A DNA stretch of 64,000 bases from assembly GCF_000835495.1 (NCBI RefSeq), contig NW_015622543.1, positions 868,001-932,000 on the forward strand. The letters run 5' to 3'. The notes under the pieces were generated by a model, which was not told where the DNA came from, did no database searches, and saw only the letters and a list, made by a program, of their open reading frames with translations. Position 1 is the stretch's first letter. Each line of letters starts with the position of its first letter. The DNA comes from Cladophialophora immunda (Eukaryota > Ascomycota > Eurotiomycetes > Chaetothyriales > Herpotrichiellaceae). Below, one piece after another: positions 23,025 through 34,592 of this stretch. The position numbers and the translations under genes were made by a program.

Positions 23025-24791
23025 TCACAGAGCATAGCGCCACGCAGGGTGGAAGTCGCACAAGTCCTCGAAATCCACTTCCATAAGAGGATCAACCTCA
23101 CCACGGGCCGCAAACTCCTGCGCCCTCTTGTCGCGTTGTTCATTTGCCTTCTTCATGATGAAGTAACACGTCGCGATACTAGTCAGCGAGATAACACAGA
23201 GCGCTAGGCCGACTCCATGCCCTTTGTAGAAGCGCGGAGGGGTGGTGTACACCTGTGTCGCGATGATGCTGTAGCCCTGGATGAACACCTGGCTAGCCCA
23301 GATCGCCAGGGCACGTTTGGTGTAGCCGCCATGGGTAGTGTTGATCCAGGCCACGCTGACAACGGTCCCCGGGTAGACGCCGGTCAAAACAAAGCATAGG
23401 CCAGCCATGAGTGCCACCTTGTTCGTCGTCGCCAGGAGGATAAGGAATCCTATGCATACCACGCAGAGGCACCCAAAGATGATCCAAGCCTTGTGGTTGA
23501 GGTAGTCGGACACGAAACTCATCACCACCAGGGCCACGAACCCAAAGGCGTAAGGGATCATGGAGTACAGCTGGGTTTCGAGGGCCCCAAACCCAAACTC
23601 CTTGATGAAGGTGGGCAGAAACACGCCGAAGGCACCCACGGTTATGCCCCAGCTGCCCATGAGCAAGGAGCCTAGCCAGAACTTGGGGTCCTTGACCGCG
23701 ATCTTGACTTGGTGCCAGCGGATTTTGGCGCCCTCGGTGTTTTGAGCTAGAAGGAACTTCACGTCAGAATCGTCAAGGACATTTCCGCGGTGCAGCGTGC
23801 CACAGACCTTGCCTCATGCGATGAGAGATGACTCGGCGCTCAGCTTCGTGCTTAAAGAAGAGGCTGCCCTTTGCCGCTACGGTGTCTGGTAGCCCAGGCA
23901 GCAAGGAGATGATCAGCAACGCAAACGCGATCGTTATCACCCCCTCGATGATGAAGAGCCATTGCCACGCCGCATAGCCCCTTGCACCGTCCAAGTGCTT
24001 CTGAACAGCCCATGCCAGAAGGCCACTGATAGCTCCTGCAATGGGGCTCATCCCGAAAACAGCCGCTGAAGGAGGCACGTTAGCTACCAATGGGTGGACC
24101 GAGGTAAAGGGTTAAAGGGGGGGCATCTCACCAGTTCTCCGAGCAAGTTCATGCGGTTTGTACCACAGCGAGGTGTAGAGATATACATTGTACCCGACGC
24201 CTTCGGCGAGACCCAGGAGGACTCGGAGCACCATCAATGGTGCATACGACTTCACGGCCGCCATGCAGCAGGCAAAAACGCCAAAGCAGAGCGCGGCACC
24301 GCCAATTACAAACCGAGGGGGTAGGACACGAAGCATCAGTCCGGCCCCGAACTCGACGAGCATGTAGCCAAGGACTATGAGGCGGTCAGTCTCACAGAAA
24401 GCTTGAAAACTATGGAATGCCCTCACAGAACATCATGAGACAGTTGAAGTATTGTTGATTGTCGATATGGATGTCTGCCTGTAAGCCCATGATGCGAGCG
24501 TTGCCGATGTTGCCACGATCCTGATATCCCGAGTCAGTAATGTTATCTGCAAGTCGGTGCAACTTGGACGTATCTCACCAGATAGGCAAAGAGGATGCTG
24601 CCCGACAACAACGGTAACAGCAGCATGTCCATCTTGCGAACAAGCGCCTTCTCTTCAATCGACTTGGGAGCCTTGAACCGGACATCAGTTGGCTCAATGC
24701 CGACCGACTTCTTCACTGGAGCGTCGACGACGTCGGTGGTCGTTTCATTGTGCTCAGGCACCATGATGCCTGTTTTCTCGATTGAAGCCAT
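23025..24791 (-). CDS. MFS transporter, allantoate permease (DAL5/ACS) family
   Basis: Proton-linked importer of small anions or amides; the family includes allantoate, nicotinate, pantothenate and aromatic-acid carriers. Exons (minus strand): 24791-24579, 24520-24427, 24374-24132, 24065-23808, 23746-23025; 509 residues. Family marks: KSIEEKALVRKMDMLLLPLL before helix 1, LDRGNIGNARIMGLQADI, RVLLGLAEGVGYN, YKPHELARRTAAVFGM, WQWLFIIEGVITI. The fourth intron (61 bp) has a weak donor GTCTGT but a good acceptor TTCCTTCTAG and a CTGAC branch; without it the frame is broken, so this is the preferred model. The C-terminal half (NTEGAKIRWHQVKIAVKDPKFW onward) is intact. Context with P450, aldolase and Rieske oxygenase suggests it imports the pathway substrate. 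Confidence 0.88.
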
Positions 24792-25620
24792 ATGGACTGT
24801 GTCCTCAGATGGCTCTCTGGTTGCTCGGTGATCAAGATCAACAGAATATTGACGGGGAATGGTGGTTTAAGTTCATTCTCTCTTGACCTCAGAGCCTTTA
24901 TTATACGCTCTAAACACCGAGCTAGATCGTTGCAAGACTCTGCACCCCAGAACCGCAGGCCCACCAGGAGAGCAGTCTGGGGACCCCCCAGCCGACGCGA
25001 ATACCAAATGACCCGCCGCTGCTGCTAACGGGAAGGAATTTGGCCGCCCTCCCAGGACCTTGCAGAGTGGTCCAGAATGTGCCTCGGACCGGATCCCTAT
25101 TTGCTCCTGTTTAGTCTGGTGTAGCGAACTGCCTCTCCACGAGGGAAATGTTCTGAAGCGCCGCAAGCCGGGCGTGGAGGAGTGTTCTTGCTTTCCCTTG
25201 TTGCACATTTCCAAACGAAACAAGAGAAGAAGGAAAATTCTATACGCCTTCAATGGGAGTTCAGCACATGCGCTGCCTACCGAAGGAGATAGGTCTGGAC
25301 AATAGCTCAAATGGGGCCTGCTCAGGAGAAGGCCTCACACATGCAATGTAACAAATTATGAATTTCACCGGCCTTTGCCAATACGCACTTAAACATGTTG
25401 ATTCCAGCCTACACACGCTTTGCCATAACGTACACCTATATGCCATCTACCATGATCGCGACTGTAAACTGACTGGACCGCCAAACAGCACCACAGTACT
25501 GCAATTCGTCAAGTTTCTGCCGAACTCGCGCTTGGACGGCACAGATCCTCAAACTGCAAGTATCTGACACGATGGCCCAGTCGGCTTAAGCCTCCGAACC
25601 ATTCTGATGGTCTCGGCGCC
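24792..25620. other. Intergenic, promoter of the DAL5-type transporter
   Basis: 829 bp between the transporter start and the 3' end of the first regulator gene; no gene seen. Confidence 0.55.
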
Positions 25621-28178
25621 TTACATTTCGAATGGTGCGGTCGTGAGCCACGACATGTCGTTTGTGTCGAAGGCGGCAAACAAGGCTCCAGGGTCGTCAA
25701 GGTCAAAGCCGATAGCATTCGTCTCGGCCATGTTCTTGTCGAACGAAGAGGGGCTTGAGGGCCGCGATATCATTCCCAGTCTGCCATCCAATGCTTCTTG
25801 AGTTGACGCCTGGACGACAGTCGAAAAGCCGTTCCGCTGCTGTTGGGCGATGTTGTCTTCTGGCAGTGGTCGGAGACGCGAGAATTGCTGCGGCACGGTG
25901 TCGAAGAGGAGTCGCAGCGTCGTAATCAGGCGTTTGATGGAACTACCAAAGATGCTGTAGCGGTCGAGGGCTTGCATCGCTTGTTGCCACGAATCGAAGA
26001 TTGCTGCTTCGGAGATCTCGGCGAGAATGAAGGGACTAAGTCGGGCCGCAATGAGGACTGTCGCTGAAGAGTACAAGTATAAAACGTTGTACCACCACTC
26101 GGCCAGATCTGCCACTGCCCCCGGATCTTCTGTTCGCCTTCTATGCACTAGGCCAATAGCTTCCTGTGCAACCCTGACACAGACGACAGAACATTGGAAG
26201 ATGACACTGCGAGACAGGAATGTGTCCAGCGACGGGTGGCTTTCTTTCTCATAGCTATCGAAGCTTATGAAAGCCGAAAGCACAGGGCGTAGTGCCTGAA
26301 GGCGCACGTGGAGGAACCTAGGTACGGATGGCCGTCAGCCGTGATAATGTAATGAGCGGTGAAGCTCAGTCTCACCTTTGATAGAGAACGACAGCTTGTC
26401 TCGAGAGAACCGTCACGGTGCCCGGACCTTGCGAATAGTTGCAGAGCTTGAGATAGCTAGGCACAGCCTTCTCCCACCGGGAAAGCCTCCGATCAATTTC
26501 GAGGACGCCAAGTTCACGCATTGGATTGTTGTAGCCTTCAAAATAATGCTGGTAGACGTCATCGAGCGACTGAATGTGTGAGACTTCCGGAGAATAGAAA
26601 TTGACCAGAATATCATGCATAATATCGTACAGCGTCAAAGATTGGTTGAAAAAATCAAGGAGGGTCGGTCGCTCCGTTGGGTCCAAGCATACCGACATGC
26701 TAGGGTCTGCGGATATCTCTTCGCCCTCAACCGGGAGAGGATGCGGGACAGAGAGGGCCACTCTGCGATCAATCATACACGGGCGGCCGTAGGTCATCGC
26801 AAGCACTCTGTCCATCAGGACACACCCATGCCATACTCTGCGCAGTAGTGCTCGGTGTCGAGCATCTGACGGCCGCTCGATTGTTTCGGGAAGGTGAAGT
26901 TCCAGACTCTGGGCGGTTCGGATCGCAAGAGCCACGAAATTCCAACATTGATGTGGCTCGTTGGTGCTCTGAAGGTACAACCCGAAATGAAGGTATATCT
27001 GAACATACCGGACAGACGCCGTGCGTTCGAGGTCCAGGAGATCTCGAGCACGTCCGTAGAATACCGCTGCGGATGCCGCTCGTTCATGGGGCTTAGTGGA
27101 CGGGGAAAGTTGGCTAGTGAGCGCGAGCATGATATTGAGAAGACACAGGAATGACCGCTCGTGGGGAATGAGGCCATCCCCCCTCCACAAGCTCTCGTAA
27201 TCAGCGGTTGTCATTCTCTTTCCTATGATCGGATACAGCGTGTGCACATAACTCCAGTACACAGCCATCAGGACATCCGCTCTCGCCCGCGTGGGCAAGG
27301 AATAGTCACTGTGCGGTTGATCAACGTCCTCATGAGGATACATGAGTGGGAGGTTGTTCTGATCGCGTGTCGAAGCCGACGAGTTGGCCGCAGTTGGCGA
27401 GGACGTTTTCTGTTCCACCACCTTGCGGACATGCTGGATGAAGCTTCCTGCGCTCGAACTTCCGTAGAGTTGTTGTCTGCGGGATTCATTTATGGCTGGT
27501 CCGATCATTACAGGCATGACACCGGTATCGGTTAAGGTATATTGCGGTCCTGAAGCACCAAGCCGGGACCGCCCATCTCGAGAATTCGACTGAGATCTGG
27601 CATTCCGTCGCACCCCTTCATGTGAAGAGTTTGCCTTTTGGTAAGGAGGAAGATGCGAATTGTTCATCGAATGTGTGTCATTTGGCGAATCAACCTGGCG
27701 GGGGACGCTTTGGTTTTCTAGCTCACGGATCCGATCCTCGAGCTTCTGGACATACTGCAGCGGGAGTTGATGGTTGAGGCGAGCGGAATGGGAATCCCAA
27801 GTACAGATCCCCAACGCTGCATGTTTTCTTTGGCAAGGCGAACAAACTGAATTGTGTAGGTTAGTCTTGAGGCTCCCATCGAGGCTGGAGTTGGCATTGT
27901 GCAAACATGACCACGTGTGGCTCGATGACTGCCATGGCATCCTCCATCATCATAATTGACATAGAAACACCAGATGCTTACCCGGCCGAGATCCGTCACA
28001 CTTGACCTATGAAGCGCGGTTCCGTGTCAGTCGAATATATGCGGAACGTGCTCCGAATCAAGCACGACTTGAGCCATACCTTCCGACTTCTACATGGGTC
28101 ACAGGCTGTCACGACCTTCTGTCGTTTTCGGGCAGGTTTCTGGGGTACAGCCTCGTCAAAAGCACGGGCGAGGTCCAT
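25621..28178 (-). CDS. Zn2Cys6 transcription factor with fungal-specific TF domain
   Basis: Nuclear DNA-binding regulator, 763 residues. Exons (minus strand): 28178-28080, 28006-27982, 27846-26376, 26317-25621. The binuclear zinc cluster is built across three exons: C26-x2-C29-x6-C36-x6-C43-x2-C46-x8-C55 (ACDPCRSRK, VKCDGSRP, VCSPCQRKHAALGIC), preceded by basic RKRQK. A coiled-coil linker LQYVQKLEDRIRELENQ follows, supporting dimer binding. The middle-homology region is seen in YWSYVHTLYPIIGKR and LALTSQLSPSTKPHERAASAA. C terminus is acidic (FDLDDPGALFAAFD), a possible activation segment. Intron 2 is 135 bp, longer than the rest. Transcribed away from a second Zn2Cys6 gene; both lie inside the catabolic stretch and are likely local regulators. 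Confidence 0.9.
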
Positions 28179-29042
28179 GGGAAGTTGCTTCCAGAGACTC
28201 GTTATCTGATAGCGCAGACTTGAAGAAAGCGGCAAAGTGCAGTTCCATGGGAGTAGGGAGAGAAAAGGGAATGCAAAAGCAAGCCTCCTAACTCCCAATG
28301 GAGCGAGAAATGATCGTGGTGGGGAATGCTGCGGAGCACCTCGGGGATGAGGAGGAGCCTAGTGAGCCCCAGGGCACTACTCCGTATGTATACATGCAAG
28401 GCCATAAGCTTCTACCAACCCCTGGAAAACAGAACAGATACACTTGTAGCCCAGACCAAGTCATGCTGAATCTCTACAATGAGCCAACTTGAACTCAAAA
28501 GAGACCCTCTGAGTTTGGGGAAGCCTGGAAAGAGGCGAGGAAGTTGCTTTCTATCTCTCTCTTACCCGCCCGGTGATTATTGTTTTGGAGCACATCTCAC
28601 GACGCTCAAGGATGTGCTGGAAACTTACGGACGAAGCACAAAATCCGGAAGAGGATAGAGGTGCCCAAGGCCTATTCTATACGCACCACGTTCACAAGCC
28701 TTTTTATTTCCCATCCAGAACAGACGTTAACTATACTCCCTTTGCGGCGACTCTCTAGATCCGCGACCTGACAGCGCCCGAGCCAATCACACCAGCCGAG
28801 TTGTTATCGAGCCATCTAAGCCAATAAAGGCATGGCTATCCAGGGTGTGGCCGTCGGCAGCGGCTGCCGGTCCCGATGCCTCCCTCCTCTGCAATCATTC
28901 GAGGTCTGTTCAAATTTGAGCATGCTGACCCTCAGTTGACGGCGACATCGAGATAAAGTCCTTGCTGTATGCGACACATTCATAGATCAAAATCAAGCAT
29001 CCTGTTTCCTTCTGAATTCACCTGGGCCAGTGTGTGCTTTCC
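28179..29042. other. Divergent promoter between two Zn2Cys6 genes
   Basis: 864 bp shared by both regulator genes; only short ORFs. No clear palindrome spotted. Confidence 0.55.
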
Positions 29043-31690
29043 ATGCCTGGAGACGAGGCCCAACAGACAAATCGTCCTATCACAACCAGGTCCACCAACA
29101 GTAAGGGCGTCCAAAGGCAGGAAACGACCATATCGAAGCGTAGACAGCCAAAAAGTCGTACCGGTAAGGTGTACCCTGGATTGAGATTGCCATTCGTTCT
29201 TGAGGCAAATGCTTTCCGGTTATGATTTAAAGCGACCGATTGCTAACGTCTAGGCTCCGTTATCAGGATGCAATACCTGTAAGGCTAGACGGATGAAATG
29301 TGATGGTGAGCGCCAACTTCATGCACTGCTCACTCCAAGCGAGACTGTTCAACCCCAGCTAGGAGGCCATTCAGTCATCGCCTATGATATCTGTTGTTGC
29401 ATCTAATAAATCTGCTAACTGCTGCTAGAATTAAAACCCTCCTGCTCGCAATGCATAGACCGAGGCGTGGAATGCGGCGGCTACGTCAGAAACCTCAAGT
29501 GGAAGCTGGTGGGAGAGCAGTCTAAGAAACGCGGCAAGCTTGGAGGTACGCCCGAATTCCTTTCCACTGATAGTGCGGTATCTTAGCCGTATAATAGTCC
29601 GCGTGACTGACCAATTCGCAGAAATTCAACCTCAAGCTTCGGGGACGATGTCCACTGGACAGACACTCAGACCAAGCAACAAGGATACTACCCCAGATGA
29701 CCAGATTACGACCTCGCCGTTCCAGGCTGAAACGAGTCTATCAGATGGGATCACTAGGGTCAGCAACGCACGGGCACTACAGGCTCATGAAGAGTCTCTA
29801 TGGCAATCGCTGCCACATGATCAGTTATTCGACTTTGACGACGTTGATTTCAGTGTCGACTTCTTCCTTGGCGATGACACTATCAATCTGAGCGTGCCTA
29901 CTGATTTGAGTTCCCACGCCAATACTCCATCAAGGCAGTTGCTGGAACGCATTGATAGTCATGTCCCTTCCTCTACGGACGCGACAGATAACGATCCGCG
30001 GAAGGAAAAGGCGCCAGATTTGTCCGACTTGATTTTCTCACCTCGTTACCCACCACAAGACTTTCAGGAGCTCGAAAATCACGTTGGTGGCGTACCACAT
30101 TCTTCTAGGCGGTTGCAAAGTGCAACTCTGCCTGTTTATGGTCTGGTTGGCCAGCACCATCATAACCCTGAAAACGATGATGTCCTCCGGAACCGGCACT
30201 TGTCGTTTTCAGACACCCCTCAAGCGGTCAAGCAACTGTTCGACAAGCATCTCTGCAATGTTCTATCTATCAAGGACGACCCAACCACAAATCCATGGGC
30301 AATTCATGTATGGCCTTTGGCTGGCAGGTGTCCTGCGCTTTACCATGCTCTTGCAGCGATGACATATTTATACCTGGGCAATGCACATCCGGAGTTCAAC
30401 GCGGCTGGCTCGAAGAACTTCCACGCCAGTTTGCAGGCTTTCGAACAGGGAGAAGATAATACGAATGCGGCTGTTGAAGCCTTTCTAGCCGGTCGATTGG
30501 CCCTTGGCTTCGCAGAAGCTTGGGACGATCAATCAGCGTCTACTGGTATCGAGCATATTAAAATTGCTGGAAGGCTTCTTCGAGATGCTCTCAACAAACA
30601 CCAGACCACAAGGCAAGTAGGCGACAACCTAGACCGTTTGATCTTCCTCGCACGCACTTGGATGTATAAAGACGTTATGCTTCGCTTTACAGCTTCGGAT
30701 TACGGCGAGTCTGCTGAGATAGATCTCATGACGGCCTACATTCGGCTTGATCCTTTACCAGTCGAACAGCAGCTCGATCCACTTCTTGGTTGTGCAATCA
30801 CGTTATTTCCGTTGATTGCGGGCTTAACCGACATCATCCGATCTGTTCGACGAAGAACCGAAAAACATAACTCTCCGTCCACTATCTCAAAAGGCGCAGA
30901 GCTATGGACAGCAATCGAGGACTGGAGTCCCTCTTTTGATCCACAGCGTTCAGCAAACGTCCCATCTCACATTTCCGATATCATCCAGACAGCGGAGGCA
31001 TATCGCTGGGCGGCGCTGTTGCTACTTCGCCACGCTGTCCCAGAGCTTCCATGGGCTCTTTCATTTTGGGAGCTTGCAGAGAAAGTGCTAATCTACCTTG
31101 CAACCACGCCTGTTACATCTAGGGCAATGATCATACAGACATTTCCCCTCATGGCAATTGGTGGTGAGGCATTTGATGAAGAAGACCGCAACTGGATATG
31201 TCAGAGATGGGATGCCATGGCCAAGCGCGTGCCGCTTTCGAGATTGGACAAGTGCAAGCAGGTCACCAAGGAGGTTTGGCGGAGGAAGGATGAATTTGAA
31301 GCACAACGCGGAGCGTGCCCTAGCTGTGGTGCTTACCGGCCGAGGTCGACGGGAATCAGTTCTCCCTTGGACACTTTGCCGGTCACCGACGTTTCTGCTG
31401 CGTCGTCCAAGGACTCCGAGGTAGGCAGCCGTCGGTGTCAATGCAGCGCGGTCAAGAGCATCACTGCACCGGCCTCCAATTTTCCGGACTCGTTGGCATT
31501 CAGGAAGGGAATCGACAACATCACAAGAGCAGGCAACCTGCACTACACGGTCAGAGGGGAATTGCATTGGTTGAAAGTCATGGAAAACTGGAAATGGGAA
31601 GGTGAGTTTTTATGGCATCGCGAGCCATAGTTCATATACACTTATTACGAGCGACGTTGTCACTGACCGTCTACAGTCGTGCTTGGGTGA
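29043..31690 (+). CDS. Zn2Cys6 transcription factor, ARCA-like (Fungal_trans_2 type)
   Basis: 756-residue regulator. Exons: 29043-29163, 29267-29305, 29429-29545, 29622-31601, 31677-31690. The zinc cluster C42-x2-C45-x6-C52-x6-C59-x2-C62-x6-C69 (SRTGCNTCKARRMKCDE, LKPSCSQCIDRGVEC) is again split by introns, and a basic patch SKRRQPKSRTG precedes it. The acceptor at 29266 was chosen because it yields SRTGCNTC; an earlier AG at 29254 gives a poorer join. The central part (YHALAAMTYLYLGN, FLAGRLALGFAEAW) is typical of the Fungal_trans_2 domain. A Cys-rich C-terminal piece (CPSCGAYRP ... RRCQCS) may be a second metal site. The last exon adds only VVLG. Member of the putative catabolic neighbourhood. 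Confidence 0.88.
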
Positions 31691-32322
31691 AGGATGTTGG
31701 TCTCGGAGTGAGTGGCATGGACCATTATCCCCAGGGCAGCACCTGATCGGCCGGAGTCGGCGCAAGGCTGCCGGCCGGCGTTGGAGACCCGCAACTTTCA
31801 CTAACCCAAACTGGAGAAAAAGTGCGGATAGTCGACTTGCGACGCCTTTTGTGAACCCGCTTTACGTCGCAATTCAAGAAGCCCGCGAATGTACTCCCTC
31901 AACCAAGGTCATCTTCTGCGTCAACAATGGGACCTGAAACAGGGCTGAAGTATTCGCCAGTTATTACTCCGGGTGTGAATGTTTCGGTTTAGACGACAAG
32001 ATAGATGAAAACCCCGTTGTCGTTTTGGCTTTGAAGGACCCGTAGAGTCTGCGCGGACAACCAGAGGATCGAGTAGATTTTCAATCGAAGAACAAGATAT
32101 TCGCATTTGATCAAGCATGGTAATGCTAGCTGGATATGCTACACAGTCCCTAAAACTCCCAGAACACCAGTCGTGCTTCACAGATGGATCCTGAAGAGTC
32201 TCCTTTCCAGGCCCAATACAGGGAGCGGCACTCATCCCACGCTGGCAATCCTAAAGTCACTAGAACAATGCATGCAAAAGCTTGAGCTAACAGTTCCGTC
32301 GATTGCCCGCTCCCATGGCCTC
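31691..32322. other. Convergent intergenic region
   Basis: 632 bp between the second regulator and the Rieske oxygenase 3' ends; nothing supported. Confidence 0.55.
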
Positions 32323-33637
32323 TCACCACGCCAGGCCCGCTTGGTCAGACTGGCAGCTGAGACCCGAGCAAAGGTCGACATCCTCCTTGCTCACCGCCGC
32401 GTCGCCCGGCAGACGCTGCTGAGCCGGCCAGATCTCCCGCCTCTCGGCCTTCTCCTGCGCCACGTGTTCCTTGATCGCCTCACGCGCGCGCTGCTGGAAG
32501 TACAATGGGCCCTTCTCGAGCCTCGGGTGCATCTGGCCGTTGACAAAGACCCCGGCGTTGAGGTTCCTCTGGGCGAGCTCGCAGAGGATCTTGTCCTCGG
32601 ACACGACCTTGGCGTAGAGCTGATGGATGCGCTGGAAGTCCTCCTCGGTCGAGTTCTTGTTCCGGTAGATCTGGTAGTGCATTGACGAGCTCTTCGGCCC
32701 GTTGGGCAGGAAGCGCTGCAGCATGATAAAATGCGGTCTTTTGAGTGAGTTTTCAGTTAGCAGGGTGGACTTGACGCTGGCTATTCGCATTAAAGGGGGT
32801 CCCACGGACTTACAGAACGGATATGGAAACATTGGGGAAGAAATAGGTGCTGGCAATGGCCATGCCGAGCTTCTTTTGCTCCTCCGTCGGGGTCGACTGG
32901 TGCGTGATATAGCCGTCAACGCCGGTCACGTCATGCGTCTCGATGTCTGCCAGTGTTGGGATGTCCGGATGGGCCGTGGGACAGTGGTAGCACTCGTTGA
33001 AATTGTCGGCCAGGATTTTCCAGTTGTACGCGCCGTCGAGCTTGTACTCATGGTCGAGGATGTAGTCGTCAAAGTTATACACCATGTAGCGTTCTTGGAT
33101 GTCGACGCCGTCGAAGTCCTGCTCCCACGGCACTTCGGGGGTCTCGCTGCTGTCGAGATTGACCCAGATAAAACCACAGGCATCGACGCGAACATGGATG
33201 GGAAAGAGACCGTTCTGTGCCTTGTCGAAGTCCTCTAGCTCATCATACTTTGGTGCCTTGGCGAGTTTCCCGTCGAGCGCGTATGACCATCCGTGATACT
33301 TGCATGCAAAGATCTTCGCTGTGCCCTGCTGGCCTTGCACGACGGGGAATGCGCGGTGACGGCAAACGTTGTGGAATCCATTGATTTCTCCCTTTCGATC
33401 CCGGCACAGGACAAACTCGTAGCCCGCAATGTCGAACTTCAGGTAGTCACCCGACTGACCAAGTCTCGTCCTATGCGTGATGAGCATCCATCGTTTGGAG
33501 AAGATGGCTCGTCTTTCGAGCTGGTACATCTCTTCAGACGTGTACCAGCTTGCTGGAAGGGCACGGACGGTGCTCTTGGATTCATCCTTAGCCACAAGTG
33601 CCTGACGGTTGAAACCTAGGTAGTCTAAGATAGCCAT
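32323..33637 (-). CDS. Rieske-type non-heme iron oxygenase alpha subunit
   Basis: Two exons (minus strand) 33637-32814 and 32737-32323; 412 residues, intron 76 bp GTAAGT...AAG. The Rieske [2Fe-2S] ligands are C92-x-H94 and C112-x2-H115 (NVCRHRAF, FACKYHGW). The mononuclear iron site is DNFNECYHCPTAHPD with H218 and H223; an acidic residue in the second exon should be the third ligand. The overall layout (WYTSEEMYQLERRAIFSKRW start, one-component alpha-only) matches the choline-monooxygenase/carnitine- and stachydrine-like group, which oxidise or demethylate small quaternary or aromatic substrates using electrons from a separate reductase. No reductase is seen nearby. Substrate unknown. It closes the putative catabolic stretch. 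Confidence 0.93.
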
Positions 33638-34592
33638 AGTGGAGGGTGATTGTGTGATCCGAGTTCGATATACGAAGTGCGTTTAAGCTTCGAGGGTAGG
33701 CCTTCTGGTCAGTGCTAGTTTGTGAATGCTTGTAGTCGAGCTGGGAATATGATATGTTAGTATTTATCATTCATATTGTGGCGCGAGATGGGCAGCCAAT
33801 ATGTCCTAATTGCCGAATTAGGACGTTTCTTGAGTTGTCACTCGTCACTGATTGAGCGTTTGGACTTTTTGGCGCGATTGGGTAACCGTCCAAATCCCAG
33901 TGGCGCGTGCCAAAGGCCAGAACGCGCTCCCCATGGGGTCTTTTATCCCAAATTCAGTAAGGCTTGCTGTCCCGACCAGATTTGCAGATAGATTAGATCA
34001 ATCGGCAACAAAGTCTCCTCCCAGTCAATCGCACGATTCAGAATCTGTAATTAGTTTTGAAACCCCTTATCTGCCTCTCATTGAGTGTGAAACGCTCCTC
34101 CATCCGAGTCGAGCTCTTGTCCTCGGAAGAGGGTCGGTCATACCGGCAACTATAGGGGACCATATGGCCACGGTCATTACCGTCCCAAACAAAGGGAAGG
34201 ATTTGAAAGCCAGACGCTGGCACAAAAATATGGAGAGAAACAACAGCTGTCAAGGACCACGTACCAACTATCGCCAGCATACGTCGGTATGCTTCCTCCA
34301 GAAGCTGTATCAGGATCGTGGGGAGACTGGAAGACTCAACGACGGAGTATCTCTGACCGAGCTCGGGGCGGCATTAAGCTCGCTTTAATCCGGACCGAGA
34401 CGCGAGCATTTTTCCTTCAGTTGACATCAGTGTTTCGTCGACCAACGGCTGAGTACATATACCTAAGTACCTACCCAGGCAGTCGACGGACACCAGAAGA
34501 CGCGTTTGATTGACCTGGAGATCGACTACCTTCTACCTCTCACCTACTCACTCCCAGATTTCTTCAGGAAGACTCCGACTCCCTTCGATGGT
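33638..34592. other. Divergent promoter Rieske oxygenase / AIM32
   Basis: 955 bp. Contains the inverted repeat at 33803-33824 and a CCAAT just before it. Short ORFs here look spurious. Confidence 0.6.
33803..33824. promoter_or_regulatory. Perfect inverted repeat upstream of the Rieske gene
   Basis: GTCCTAATT-GCCG-AATTAGGAC: 9-base arms with a 4-base loop, 166-187 bases before the Rieske ATG, next to a CCAAT at 33795-33800. Symmetry suggests a dimeric regulator site; no factor is known to me for it. Confidence 0.5.

Noticed and set aside
23786..23807. A 22-base frame-shifting insertion making the DAL5-type transporter a pseudogene
   Set aside because: A 61-bp GT-AG intron (23747-23807) with a good acceptor and branch site explains the frame change and leaves an intact family sequence.
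29255..29266. Alternative acceptor at 29254 for intron 1 of the second Zn2Cys6 gene
   Set aside because: It would require a different upstream frame and insert APLS before the zinc cluster; the acceptor at 29266 gives the standard SRTGCNTC join.
32107..32685. 192-aa + strand ORF over the Rieske 3' exon
   Set aside because: Antisense shadow of the GC-rich Rieske exon 2.
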